A stretch of 38,459 bases of DNA from a virus, in IMG/VR virus record IMGVR_UViG_3300010334_000118, positions 1-38,459 of that record; one strand, written 5' to 3'. The notes under the pieces are model-generated. The model had not been told where the DNA came from. It saw only the letters and a program-made list of their open reading frames with translations, and ran no database searches. How positions within the stretch are numbered: the first letter of the stretch is position 1; each line of letters starts with the position of its first letter. Shown piece after piece: positions 11,412 through 21,100 of this stretch. The position numbers and the translations under genes are program-made.

Positions 11412-11714
11412 ATGCTTTTTACTGTAACCGTAAACGTTGGCGATTGTGGCTATTTTGAATTTTCTACCGAATCTTTGTATCAGTTGGCAGAATTTGCACA
11501 AAAGATGGGAAATACTGATGTTGTTGATGAAGACGAAGATTTTGAAGAAGAAGAAGAATTTTTTGGCATCCCTGATGAGTTGCTGCAATATTTTGATGAC
11601 AGCGAAACTTATTGCTACGATGAAGAAGCTGGACTTTACAAGTGGTATGACAATGAACACGATGCTTGGTATCAACTGGATGAAGAAACTGGAGATTGGA
11701 TTTTGATTGAGTAA
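11412..11714 (+). CDS. Very acidic small protein (100 aa), possible DNA mimic
   Basis: ATG at 11412 has GGAG 6 nt upstream; a longer frame from 11376 lacks such a site. About 31 of 100 residues are Asp/Glu and only two are Lys, with no Arg, giving a net charge near -29. The middle has an acidic block (VVDEDEDFEEEEEFF). The C-terminal 35 residues hold three aromatic/acidic units (ETYCYDEEAGLYKWY, DNEHDAWYQ, LDEETGDWILIE) that recall OCRE-like repeats. Charge this extreme fits a DNA-mimic inhibitor (Ocr-like anti-restriction, anti-CRISPR), but that is inference. It is transcribed against the late operon, between endolysin and phosphoesterase, with its own terminator: a moron arrangement. Confidence 0.8.
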   Translation: MLFTVTVNVGDCGYFEFSTESLYQLAEFAQKMGNTDVVDEDEDFEEEEEFFGIPDELLQYFDDSETYCYDEEAGLYKWYDNEHDAWYQLDEETGDWILIE

Positions 11715-11726
11715 TAAAAATTCTAT

Positions 11727-11775
11727 AAGGTCAAATAGGAATGCTTTGTACACATAAAAGCTCTTATTTGACCTT
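11727..11775. terminator. Bidirectional terminator-like hairpin
   Basis: aaggtcaaata (11727-11737) and tatttgacctt (11765-11775) form a perfect 11-bp stem around a 27-nt loop. It ends the rightward acidic-protein gene and overlaps the last base of the leftward phosphoesterase stop. T-tails are poor on both strands, so its strength is uncertain. Confidence 0.6.
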
Positions 11776-12731
11776 TAAAGGCCACTTACATCAATCACTT
11801 CACCTCGAAATTCAATCTGTCCATCAGCCCATTTGTGAACCAACTCAGGCCAAAGCAGTTGACCATCCTTAAACGTCAATACAGCAAACCCAGAGCGATG
11901 GTTCTGCGGGTTCTCCTCGGCGTAATCAAACTGAGGGCCGTTAATCTCTGCCAGAGTGCCCGTATCTACGCCGAACCGATTGCCGTTGTAGTCTGCATAG
12001 GGTGTAACCTTTAAGCTGTGCAAATGACCCGTTACGATGGTTTTGCCAGCGCCCACCGTGTTGTTGTGTGTAGCATGGATGCCGCCCTTGTAACGGTGCT
12101 TGACTACTACATCGTCTGTTACCCAGGTTGACATACAAAAAGACCATTCAGGAAAGTGGTCTGATAAGGTAAAACCTGGTGTTTGAACGTATTGAGGCGC
12201 ATTGGATGCTAAACGCGCTTCATATCGAGCATCGTGATTTCCCATCGTAAAAATTAATTTAACGTTATGGCGTTTCTGTTTGGCTTTTGCAACAATTTCA
12301 CCTAACATTTCTTTGCAGGCGTTTAGCTCGTCAATCACGCTTGGTGTGCGAGTCCAGCCCAAAGGTGGATGGCGAGATATAGATGCACCATCAAAAGCAT
12401 CGCCATTGCAAATAACTGCTTTCGGTTCAAATTTCTCAATCGCCCAAAGTAGACCTTGAAAAGCAGTAGTCCGTATCCCAGGCCAGAAATGAGCGTCAGA
12501 AAAAACAATAACTGTGCCATTTTCAATTCCAAGTTCTGTCCTTGGACGTACTGGTGAATTTGTAAAAGAGTCTTTGTAGGTTGCAAGAATAATTCCAGCT
12601 TTGCCTTGTATGTCGTTTCTTTTTCGGTAAACTACTCTCTCCGAAATGCCAGTAACTTGTGAAATTTTTGATGGAGACTTGTAAGTGTTCCATAGTTCAA
12701 TAAATTCTTGATCCGAAATAAGCGGTTTCAT
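11775..12731 (-). CDS. Calcineurin-like metallophosphoesterase with N-terminal helix-turn-helix
   Basis: A 318-residue protein. Residues 1-50 look like a helix-turn-helix (SPSKISQVTGISERVVYRKR). The phosphoesterase part carries all dimetal motifs: SDAH at 78-81, NGDAFDG at 109-115, MGNHDAR at 163-169, HATH at 219-222 and GHLH at 235-238. Such phage enzymes are thought to act on nucleic acids or nucleotides, but substrates are mostly unknown. The combination of DNA-binding and hydrolase parts suggests action on DNA; it may work late, given its place between lysis genes. It starts 43 nt after the holin gene, with a weak ribosome-binding site. Confidence 0.85.
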   Translation of the reverse strand: MKPLISDQEFIELWNTYKSPSKISQVTGISERVVYRKRNDIQGKAGIILATYKDSFTNSPVRPRTELGIENGTVIVFSDAHFWPGIRTTAFQGLLWAIEKFEPKAVICNGDAFDGASISRHPPLGWTRTPSVIDELNACKEMLGEIVAKAKQKRHNVKLIFTMGNHDARYEARLASNAPQYVQTPGFTLSDHFPEWSFCMSTWVTDDVVVKHRYKGGIHATHNNTVGAGKTIVTGHLHSLKVTPYADYNGNRFGVDTGTLAEINGPQFDYAEENPQNHRSGFAVLTFKDGQLLWPELVHKWADGQIEFRGEVIDVSGL

Positions 12732-12774
12732 GTCAGTCCTTTAAAGCAAACTTTTAGAACTTAACATACTTACG

Positions 12775-13161
12775 TTACTTGGATGCTACGCCATTGATTT
12801 TTTCAATAGTTCTAAGCCCACCAAGGCCAAGCATTCCCATTAGAACTGGAAGCATTTCTGTTAAGTTTGCGGGAGCAAGTGATATATCCACTTGATATAT
12901 TTTGAGCGCCATTGCCGCGATAGGTAAGCCAATCCAATTCCATGCGCAGGCTGCGCCGCAAACCCAGCCGATAAAAGGACGCCAGCCAGAGACAAAAACA
13001 TTAGGGTTTGCAGCTTCAACTTTGTTGGTGTCAATCTGTCCTTGAACAACCATTACAGCGGCTGCAAGTTGTTGTTTCTCAGCCTCAGTTTTGTCGGGCC
13101 AGATTTTGTTGATTGCAGTATTTACAAGTTCAGATACGGACCCAAATCCAGTGATGTCCAT
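12775..13161 (-). CDS. Holin, three-TM family
   Basis: A 128-residue protein of the 3TM holin family. A soluble, helical N-terminal half (KTEAEKQQLAAAVMVVQGQI) is followed by the signature WRPFIGWVCGAACAWNWIGL, the first membrane segment, then further hydrophobic stretches around IAAMALKIYQV and LPVLMGMLGLGGLRT. It would open the inner membrane so that the endolysin (10849-11358) reaches the cell wall. It shares a base with the preceding gene's stop (13161). Confidence 0.85.
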   Translation of the reverse strand: MDITGFGSVSELVNTAINKIWPDKTEAEKQQLAAAVMVVQGQIDTNKVEAANPNVFVSGWRPFIGWVCGAACAWNWIGLPIAAMALKIYQVDISLAPANLTEMLPVLMGMLGLGGLRTIEKINGVASK

Positions 13162-13394
13162 TATTTATCCTGCTTGTTTTCTAAACGATCAAAAACTTTG
13201 TTCATGATGTCCTTCAACTCTCGTATGTCTTGCCGATAATCGTCTTTGCTGACGTATTCTTTTGGCAAATCTTCGCGCAACTTTGACAAATCAGATTTTA
13301 AATCCTTGACTGCTGCCCAAAGCTCTCTGGCAAGCCATCCAATAACAGCCATTGCAACACTAAGGATAATATTGAGTAGCTGCTGGGTTTCCAT
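13161..13394 (-). CDS. Single-TM coiled-coil lysis-cluster protein
   Basis: A 77-residue protein with one N-terminal membrane segment (NIILSVAMAVIGWLARELWA, about 8-27) and a long charged coiled-coil (AVKDLKSDLSKLREDLPKEY onward to the C-terminus). The topology fits an inner-membrane accessory lysis protein, for example an i-spanin or holin regulator. I see no lipoprotein o-spanin next to it, so a spanin role is unproven. It directly precedes the holin gene. Confidence 0.7.
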   Translation of the reverse strand: METQQLLNIILSVAMAVIGWLARELWAAVKDLKSDLSKLREDLPKEYVSKDDYRQDIRELKDIMNKVFDRLENKQDK

Positions 13395-13401
13395 AAGTTT
13401 T

Positions 13402-15075
13402 TTAAAAGAACGTTAAAAAATTACCCGTGCCGCCTAAGAATTTCCAGCCGGTGTTGTTGCCACTATTTACTGAATTATAAGCATTCCATGATGCGCCGCC
13501 AATAGCATTAGAATCACGAATGTTCATAAAGTTAGCAACCACTGTGCCGCTTGCTTGTTTTAAATTTCTTGCTGTACCCAGTGAATTGCTTATTATTGAT
13601 ACCGTAGAGCCTGATTGTCCAGTCATTGCAAAAGTTGTTACGGTAAAAGCTGCAGTACAAGCATTAACCAATGTAAAAGTTAAACCAGCAGTATTGCTTA
13701 ATGTCGTGCATCTCGCAGTGGTAGCTCCATTTCCCAAGTAAAGCGATCCTCCAGAAGAGGCTGCCACTGTAACCGTGCCAAACTGATTCCCATCCGTTCC
13801 TCCACTGCCACCAGAAAAACACCTTGACGTAACACCAAGTGAAAATTCAATGGTAGAGTTAATTACGTTGTAAGTTGTGTTAGTGTTTGACCCAACAAAA
13901 CCCGTAGTGCTTGTGCCGCTTAGAATTGTTACTGTGGATGTACCTAAAATTAAAGTTTTTGTATTTGTGTTGTTGTAATCAAAAGTAGCACAACTAATAT
14001 TGTAATTATTAGAATCAAAAGATCCTCTAAGAAGCGTTATATTTGCATTTGTATTTCCACCAGATAATGCTCGTTGTAATTGCCAAGATCCACCAGAACC
14101 GCCAAATAAAATTGGATAATCAAAGGTATTGGCTATATTAATTGTTCTTAATGTTGCGCTAGTTGATAAAAAATTAGTTGTACTTGTACCAGATGTCCAA
14201 GTATTATCTGGAGCAGTTAAATTTCCGTAAATATTTCTGGTTGCATTAGTTACGTTACTTGTGCATCCAGTTAAATTTAAATTTAAATAACTACCTAAAA
14301 TTGCAACTGAACTTGCTCCACCTGCTTGAATAGAAAGATTTATTGCATTAGTTTCAGAGCCGCCTGCCGTGCCTCCGTGATTAAATGTTCTGGTAAAACT
14401 AGCGCCCGTACTAGCATTTGGTACGTTGACAGTAGAAGTTCCTGTATAACTAAACCCTGTCAATGTTGGCAAATTCCATAAAGTTTGATTGCCAGCAGTA
14501 GAAGTTCCTGTTATGGATATTGAACCGCCGTTAAATGCTAAAGTTCTAGTATTTGAGTTATTTGATGCAAAACTAAAACAAGAAAGAGTGAATCCACCAA
14601 GGTCTAAAGACCCGTTGGTTAGGGTAACGGTTGATGAGTTTGTAAGCGCGTTAGATAATGTCCATCCTCCACCAACCCCATCAAAAATAACGTTAGCTCC
14701 AAAAGTTTTACCGTTTGGACTTATGGTTTTTCCAGTGGTTGTGGCTCTAAATGTTGTTGTACCTGTATAAGAACGAGTAAATAAAGTTGCAGGCCATGAT
14801 AAATTGCCATATATATCAAGACCAACAGTACCCGCCAATGTCATTGTGCCATCAAGGCCAGAAACAGTAAAGTTGTTACATATTGCATTCACACTAGCCA
14901 TTGTCACCGTAAATGCACCAGTTCCACTATTTGAATTGGCATCAAAAAATACATTGTCTGCGGATGATGGTGGATTTGCGTAAGCAGGGGCGGCACCGCC
15001 GCTAGTATTAGACCAATTGACTACATTTATATTGTTCCACGTTCCAGAACCGCCAACCCAATAATAATCTGCCAT
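13402..15075 (-). CDS. Repetitive beta-rich fibre/adhesin
   Basis: A 557-residue protein starting ADYYWVGGSGTWNNINVVNW, followed by many Thr/Ser/Asn/Gly-rich strand repeats (for example TTTGKTISPNGKTFGANVIF, GSLDLGGFTLS, TSTVTILSGTSTTG), consistent with a beta-helix or beta-solenoid. Proteins with this YWVGGSGTWN start occur as phage and environmental adhesins. It most likely forms part of a receptor-binding fibre or spike. It is the last structural gene before the lysis cluster, and its start shares a base with the small gene at 15075-15245. Confidence 0.75.
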   Translation of the reverse strand: MADYYWVGGSGTWNNINVVNWSNTSGGAAPAYANPPSSADNVFFDANSNSGTGAFTVTMASVNAICNNFTVSGLDGTMTLAGTVGLDIYGNLSWPATLFTRSYTGTTTFRATTTGKTISPNGKTFGANVIFDGVGGGWTLSNALTNSSTVTLTNGSLDLGGFTLSCFSFASNNSNTRTLAFNGGSISITGTSTAGNQTLWNLPTLTGFSYTGTSTVNVPNASTGASFTRTFNHGGTAGGSETNAINLSIQAGGASSVAILGSYLNLNLTGCTSNVTNATRNIYGNLTAPDNTWTSGTSTTNFLSTSATLRTINIANTFDYPILFGGSGGSWQLQRALSGGNTNANITLLRGSFDSNNYNISCATFDYNNTNTKTLILGTSTVTILSGTSTTGFVGSNTNTTYNVINSTIEFSLGVTSRCFSGGSGGTDGNQFGTVTVAASSGGSLYLGNGATTARCTTLSNTAGLTFTLVNACTAAFTVTTFAMTGQSGSTVSIISNSLGTARNLKQASGTVVANFMNIRDSNAIGGASWNAYNSVNSGNNTGWKFLGGTGNFLTFF

Positions 15076-15245
15076 TATTTTTCTAAGATGGGTTCACCAT
15101 CCGATGTAATAAATTTAATCCAATTATCAAAACGTTCTTGTTTCATTGATTCAATTTCAGAATCAGTAAAATTATGATCGTCAGGTAATGTCAAAGCATC
15201 TTTAAATGCAATTCCGTTGTAATCAAATTCAAAAAGTATTTGCAT
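15075..15245 (-). CDS. Small fibre-associated protein (56 aa)
   Basis: Start at ATG 15245 (MQILFEFDYNGIAFKD), 2 nt after the fibre gene's stop; a longer frame to 15281 would overlap that gene. The 56-residue product is acidic and contains QERFDNWIKFITS, a pattern I associate with small proteins encoded next to phage tail-fibre genes. A fibre chaperone or minor component is possible; function unproven. Confidence 0.65.
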   Translation of the reverse strand: MQILFEFDYNGIAFKDALTLPDDHNFTDSEIESMKQERFDNWIKFITSDGEPILEK

Positions 15246-15247
15246 GA

Positions 15248-16489
15248 TTAAATTTGTGTTGCAACTGCAATCACATCCCACCGAGTATTATTGGCGTTGT
15301 ACATACAACCTATATATGTAGTTTTTCCAGTAATTGTTGACGATGGCAAAATTGTTCCAATTACAGTATAAGTAGCGTCCCAAGTCAAACTGTAAGGGCC
15401 TGCACTATCATCAAGTATTCTAAATATTAATTTATTTCCATCCAGCGGAGTTCCGGTAGGGGCGTTGATTGTTAAGGCAGACGCCAAAGCCGTGTACGCA
15501 TAAACATCCGCAGTTGCAATACTTGGGGTTAGTGATGTTGCAGTTGCTGCGCTAACTACTCTAGGGTTAACACGAGACCCTCCGACTGTTCCTCCAGTAA
15601 TAGTAACGTTGCTTGCAGATTGTGTTGACATCGTGCCAAGTCCAGAAACTTGGGTGCTTGGGAGGCTTAAACTGCTTAGTGCAGTGAGCGTGCTGTTGGT
15701 TGTTGCCGTAATGTTTGAAGCAGTGCCAGTAGTGCTTTGATTAAGCTGTGGAACATCTTCTTTCATAATTGCAGCAAGCAAAGTATTAGTGCCATTAGAT
15801 CGTAAATAATACCCCGATGTTTGCGTACCTGACAAAGCCGTAATTGCTGCTGATTGAGTAGTTTGTCCTGTACCACCATTATTAATAGCTACAGTACCCG
15901 TCACATTTGCTGCTGTTCCTGTAGTGCTTTGATTCCATGTTGGAGCTGTGCCTGATAACTGAGAATAAGGAAGGCTAAGTGCGCTTAAAGTAATTAGAGT
16001 GCTATTGCTAGTAGCTGTGATGTTAGTTGCTGTAGCGGCGTTACCTGTTGTGTTCTGATTAAAGGTGGGCCATATAAATGTGCCTGTGCTGAAATTTCCA
16101 GATGATGGCGTTCCTAACGATGGTGTTACAAGAATTGGAGAAGTAGCTAAAACGACTGAACCTGATCCTGTTGCTGTAATTGAACCAGTGCCGCCATTGG
16201 CTACTGGAAGGGCTGTTCCTGAGTACGTTATAGATAAAGTGCCAGTTGTTGTAATTGGGCTTCCGGTTATAGATAAAAAAGGTGGAACACTAGCTGAAAC
16301 TGATGTAACTGTTCCTCCACCACCACCAGAGCCTCCAGCATAAGCAAGGCTACTCCAAGAATTAACGCCATCTCCAAATTTAAATTTAGATGTATCTGTT
16401 TCCATCCCCATTTCGCCTTGAGCAAGAACAGGGTTTGTTAAAGTCCATTGAGAAGCCGTTCCACGGCGCATTTGTATTTGTACTGGCAT
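15248..16489 (-). CDS. Tail fibre with Mtd-type N-terminal domain
   Basis: A 413-residue fibre. The N-terminus QIQMRRGTASQWTLTNPVLA followed by GEMGMETDTSKFKFGDGVNS matches the N-terminal beta-prism domain of the major tropism determinant family, which attaches fibres to the tail. A glycine hinge (GGSGGGGG) follows, then repeats such as LPVANGGTG, FNQNTTGNAATATNI and LNQSTTGTASNITATT, typical of trimeric beta-fibres. The C-terminal about 100 residues (TINAPTGTPLDGNKLIFRI, WDATYTVIG, CMYNANNTRWDVIAV) form the distal head. No reverse transcriptase is present, so variable-region diversification is not indicated. Confidence 0.8.
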   Translation of the reverse strand: MPVQIQMRRGTASQWTLTNPVLAQGEMGMETDTSKFKFGDGVNSWSSLAYAGGSGGGGGTVTSVSASVPPFLSITGSPITTTGTLSITYSGTALPVANGGTGSITATGSGSVVLATSPILVTPSLGTPSSGNFSTGTFIWPTFNQNTTGNAATATNITATSNSTLITLSALSLPYSQLSGTAPTWNQSTTGTAANVTGTVAINNGGTGQTTQSAAITALSGTQTSGYYLRSNGTNTLLAAIMKEDVPQLNQSTTGTASNITATTNSTLTALSSLSLPSTQVSGLGTMSTQSASNVTITGGTVGGSRVNPRVVSAATATSLTPSIATADVYAYTALASALTINAPTGTPLDGNKLIFRILDDSAGPYSLTWDATYTVIGTILPSSTITGKTTYIGCMYNANNTRWDVIAVATQI

Positions 16490-16893
16490 TATGGACTCCC
16501 GCCATCTATTGCTGATATACCGCCATAAGTAGAATTATAATAACCACCATCAAGATTTGGAGATCCAGGTCCCATTGGACCAACTGGGCCAACTGGGCCA
16601 ACTGGGCCTGCAATACCTCTATCCAAAACAAGAGAAATGTTATTAACTTCGCCAACAGTTAAATTAACATTGTTTTTATCTTCTACAAATAAATTTACAT
16701 TGCGCTCATTATCTGCAATTAAATTGATTGGTATAGTTACATTTTTATCAACAATTAAATTGACATTTGCAACTTCATCAACAATTAAATTTACATTGTT
16801 AGAGTCGTTTGTTATTACATTGGTATTGTTTGAACTACTAACAGCAAAACTAATGCCATTTTTTTGTTCAACAATAACTGACGAGCTACTCAC
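16489..16893 (-). CDS. Tail protein with NVNLIV repeats and collagen-like stretch
   Basis: A 134-residue structural protein. Residues 20-90 hold five or six short repeats built on NVNLIVD (NVNLIVDEVA, NVNLIVDKN, INLIADNER, NVNLFVEDKN, NVNLTVGEV, NISLVLD). These are followed by a collagen-like tract (GPVGPVGPVGPMGPG), encoded by a visible ccaactggg DNA repeat, and a C-terminal LDGGYYNSTYGGIS typical of phage tail-fibre-associated proteins. It probably connects or trimerises fibre parts. It overlaps the previous gene by 4 nt. Confidence 0.7.
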   Translation of the reverse strand: MSSSSVIVEQKNGISFAVSSSNNTNVITNDSNNVNLIVDEVANVNLIVDKNVTIPINLIADNERNVNLFVEDKNNVNLTVGEVNNISLVLDRGIAGPVGPVGPVGPMGPGSPNLDGGYYNSTYGGISAIDGGSP

Positions 16894-17378
16894 AGAACAA
16901 TTACTCCATCAGAGCGAACCAAGAAAAGTAAAAATATGATTAGGTCGTCTGCTGGTGTAGTGCCTGACGCTGGAAAAGACACCTTAATTCTGCCAGAATA
17001 GCCTACTGGATTGACTGCGTTTATCTCAAGCTCTGTATCACTTGACATTAAACTCCATGCGCTTGAATCAATAACCAATGTGCAAGTGCCAGACGCAGCA
17101 ACAACATTTGAAACTGTCAGCGTAATTGGTGATGGAGCAGGGTTGTAGTCTGCAATATCAAACGTCAAACCATTGCGCGTATCGGTTACGTTTGACAATT
17201 CTCGCCTAACAATTTGCGCAGATATTGTTGCTCCAGTCAGGTTAATCGGAGCGCCGGTGCTAGAGTTTTGAAACGTCAAATTCCAATAGGTACTTTGATT
17301 CCAAACTAATTCGCCCGACAATATTGGATTGTTAAAACCAGATACTTGAGCAAGACTGTTTTTGTTAAAAATTGCCAT
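16890..17378 (-). CDS. Baseplate/fibre structural protein, BppU-like
   Basis: A 162-residue beta-rich protein. The stretch YWNLTFQNSSTGAPINLTGA, followed by TISAQIVRR, resembles the N-terminal domain of baseplate upper proteins (BppU) and similar tail components; later strands (SPITLTVSNVVAASGTCTLV) complete a jelly-roll-like pattern. It probably attaches fibres at the tail tip. It is preceded by 48 nt of AT-rich non-coding sequence (17379-17426) in which I see no hairpin. Confidence 0.6.
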   Translation of the reverse strand: MAIFNKNSLAQVSGFNNPILSGELVWNQSTYWNLTFQNSSTGAPINLTGATISAQIVRRELSNVTDTRNGLTFDIADYNPAPSPITLTVSNVVAASGTCTLVIDSSAWSLMSSDTELEINAVNPVGYSGRIKVSFPASGTTPADDLIIFLLFLVRSDGVIVL

Positions 17379-17426
17379 AATTTGCCTTATTTATTTAGTA
17401 AATATAATTGTATTAATATTTTTAAA

Positions 17427-18191
17427 TTAAAGCATAGCATAAACTTTAATTCTCCAATTTGTATTATTTATAATTGTTGCAGCATAACTATTAGTTAAAT
17501 TCCCAACCACCATTGCTGAACCAGAGAAATATCCAACATTTGTTGCATTTGCATAAGGTAAAACTTGAACATTTCCGTTATCTGCGCAACTTATTACAAG
17601 TTCAACTTCATCGCCAACACTATATCCATAACTGGCTGTATTGCAATATCCAACTACACGTACTTGTCTTGGTGTAGCGCCTAATCCATGAGCAACGGTA
17701 AAATATTGACCTGCAGCAGTTGGTACAGCTAATAATCCAGATGTAAATTTAGTTACGCCTGTAACTGTAGACCAAATGGGCACTCCAGACCCTTGAGAAG
17801 TAAGAAGTTGACCTGTTGTTCCTGCCGCTGTAGCCGCATAAGCTGTTCCAGTGCCATAGATAACAGCGCCAGCAGTAGGTGTTGCCGAACCATTTGTGCC
17901 GCCGTTTGCAATTGGTAGTGTGCCGCTAATAGCAGTTGTCAAATTTACTTTGCCATAGCTTGGCGCAGCACCAACACCGCCAGAAATCAATACGTTTCCC
18001 GTAGCCACATCAGGCAGCCTTGCAAGGGCCGTAGCGCCGCTTGCGTAAAGAATATCGCCAACTGTATATGTGGATTGCCCAGTGCCGCCATTAGCCGCAG
18101 GAACGGCGTTTACAAGGCCGTCAGTAGCGTCAAGTTGACCAGCAGTGTTTAGGTTGTTGGCAAGTTGCGATAAGTTGTAGCTTTGTGTCAT
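17427..18191 (-). CDS. Tail fibre protein with GGTGQSTY repeats
   Basis: A 254-residue fibre. The N-terminal two thirds carry NGGTGQSTYTVGDILYA, LPIANGGTNGSATPTAG and TAAGTTGQLLTSQGSG, motifs widespread in phage fibre shafts. The C-terminal domain (FTVAHGLGATPRQVRVVGYC to NTNWRIKVYAML) looks like a small receptor-binding or capping module. It shares shaft motifs with the Mtd-type fibre at 15248-16489. It starts 1 nt after the J-like gene's stop. Confidence 0.75.
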   Translation of the reverse strand: MTQSYNLSQLANNLNTAGQLDATDGLVNAVPAANGGTGQSTYTVGDILYASGATALARLPDVATGNVLISGGVGAAPSYGKVNLTTAISGTLPIANGGTNGSATPTAGAVIYGTGTAYAATAAGTTGQLLTSQGSGVPIWSTVTGVTKFTSGLLAVPTAAGQYFTVAHGLGATPRQVRVVGYCNTASYGYSVGDEVELVISCADNGNVQVLPYANATNVGYFSGSAMVVGNLTNSYAATIINNTNWRIKVYAML

Positions 18192-21100
18192 TTATGCGGC
18201 TCCGTCACGGGCAAATGTTTGTTGGTTGAGCAGTGTAATGTTGTCTGGAAATGCGGTTGACAAAATCCAGTTTGTTGATGTCGCGGTGTAGTCGTATCCT
18301 GAGCCTTTAGCTAACAAGACGCCATTTGCGTAAACCTCCATTGCCAATGGATTACTTGCGTAAGTATACGCCAATTGACTAGCAACTGAATAAGCAACAG
18401 TGTTAATAATGTTGGAACAAGGAACGCCTAAATTGTTTTGATTCCACTGCACAACTGTAAAGTTTCCAGTCACAGCCGCAGGAAATCCGGTTAATGTTCC
18501 ACTTGAAATATCGTAATCAATTTCGTTAAATTGGGATCCATTGACAAAGATTTCTTCATAGCCATTGTTTACCGCCCATGTTGTTGGTGTCAGCGTAGAA
18601 ACCAAAGTTACAGATTGCGTGTATCTGCTCCAGGGATGATATGTTGACCCAGCAGCACGGAATCGGTAAACGGTCAATCCTGCTGTTGCACCTGAAATAG
18701 TGGTTGTAAATGTAATTACTTTGGTTGTTGTGTTGATTGACTGAACCGTGTAAGTTGTTGGTGTTCCAGTATTGGCAAAACAAAGTAAATTTCCCGAAAC
18801 AATATTTTGAAACGGAAGTCCGCTATAAGTTATGGTGTTGCTTGTGCTTGATGCAATTGTGATGTTGTTTGTTTCGTAATAGTCTGACGTGCTTACTGCT
18901 CTTGCATTTATAACCACAATAATTTCACCAGCCGTACAAGCTGTTGCAAGAACAACGGTTGTGCTTGTTTCGCTGTATTCAGTTAAATCAAGCAATACAC
19001 CATTTTTAAATACTAATACATCTCCAACTGTATGAGTTACGCTAAATGTAGTTTGGGAAGCTGTTGCAGTAAATACTGTTTCTGTATAGTAAAAAGCATC
19101 TGGAGAAGTAAAACCAATTACTCGACCGTAAATATCAATAGTAAGATTAGAAACAGCCGCAGTTTTAGAATAAACGCCTGCACCAAAATTTAGAAATTGT
19201 GCAAGAGAAACAACCATGCTTCCGCTTGTGTTGTTAGTCACGTTAAGAAGTCCATTAGCGCTGCTTACAGATGTTGTTCCTACTGTAGTAAGTTGTCCAG
19301 TTCTAGAGTCCAAATCTATGGAATTAATTCCATCAGGTAAACCAGACCACAATGTTGCATCGTAAACCGATGTAAGCGTTGGAACAAATGCTCCTGTTGA
19401 GTTAGCTTGTGCAGCAGTGCCAACATCAAAACTAAACTTGCGATTACCGCGATTTGAAAATAACAAATAATTTAACGGATCAACAGAGCCAAACGCCGTT
19501 GGCGCAAGATACCATGTGTAATCAGAGGCGTTGGTGCTGCCAGTTGTTGTAGTGGTATTTTGCAGGCCATAGTAAGTAAGACCGCGAGGGCTTGTGCTAA
19601 ATCCAGTGCCTGTAATGCTGCTTCCGTAGCGAACGTTTATGTATCTATTGACGTATTGAAATGTTGTAGGACGCCATTGAAGTACAGCCGAAGCATCAGA
19701 AAAATTGCTTTTGCCCAAGCCATTAACCATTTGAACAAAAAAGTACCAATCACCCTGAGCAATGTTTGTTAACGTTACCGTGCCAATGATTGCGCTTGGT
19801 GTATATGGATTGCCGTCAGAGCTAATTGCTGTGGTTCCTGCAAAGATTCTTTGTGATGGGCTGGGGTTAGCATATACGCTATACCAAACTTCAGCGTACT
19901 GCACAATACCTGCGCTAGATGCAGTAACACTAAGGCTAATTGATGGAGTTGCTGCACTTGGCGAAGAACTAACAACCACTGGCGCAGTTATAGTTCCAAA
20001 ATTCAATGGATTGCCAATGCCAGTGTTTGGTGCTGGCGTAAATTGAGTTACGTTTAAATCATCATAAACTGCTGGATTAAATTCCATCAAAGACAAGGAA
20101 GTGGTAATTGAGCCATCATCGTTAAATTCTTCTACCACTTGACCAATGCGAAATAATTTTGCAGTCCATCCGTAATTTGCATTAGTCAGAGTAACTATGT
20201 CGCCAGCTTCTAATTGCAATCCAACATAATTAACTTTGCATTTAACTTGCAAATCTTCTCTAGCACCTTCAAGAAATCTGTTTGCAAGATATTGCGCTTG
20301 AACAGAATTATTTACCAATGGCAAAGAAATAACTTGTTTGTTAACTGGCTCGTTTGGATAAAGCAAAGATGGATTAAGAACTGCAAGATTAAATGTTGAA
20401 GTAACAAATGAATCTTGTTGTGTGCCATCTACAAACTTAACTTCAGCTATGTTGTAGCTACTAGCAATGTCAATCGGAGTAACTTGAATAGATGAAATGA
20501 TATTAGAATCATCCAAATCCATTGCAACCGTATATGTTGGCTGCTGAACAATAACTCCCCACAATCCTGTAATTTCGTTATAACGCAATAAGCAATCACA
20601 GCACGATGCCATGATTTGCAAGTTATTCATAATAGTTTGATTGGCGTCTATAACTCCGTCAAACTCAAAACGCTTTTGTGTTGCAGTGCCGCCAGTGTAT
20701 GGCGTAAAAGTCATTGTTTGATTTGAGTAAACATTAAGTGCTGTTAAGGATGCAGTATCAACCCCAGACAATGGGATTGCAGCCCCGTATGTTGTGGATG
20801 TTAAATAATCAAGAAAACAATCGCCAGGAGAGCCGCGACTGTTAATAATTTGAAATTTTGTTGGCTGTAATCCTGTCAATCCTGCATTTTGATTGTAAGT
20901 AATTTTAACAATTGCAAAAGCGCAATTTGTCATCAGCTTTGTTGCATCCCATTTGTAAACAAGATTAGTGTCTTGCATAACTGAGATTGCACTCAACGTG
21001 GAATTAAAAGGCGTTAAAGAACCATTTCGGTAAAGATATATGTTTAAATATCCATCTACAGATGTATCTGTCAATCCTGTTGATTGGTCAAGCAAACCAG

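Noticed and set aside
15248-16489. Diversity-generating retroelement target (Mtd-like fibre)
   Set aside because: Only the N-terminal attachment domain matches; no reverse transcriptase or template repeat is present.
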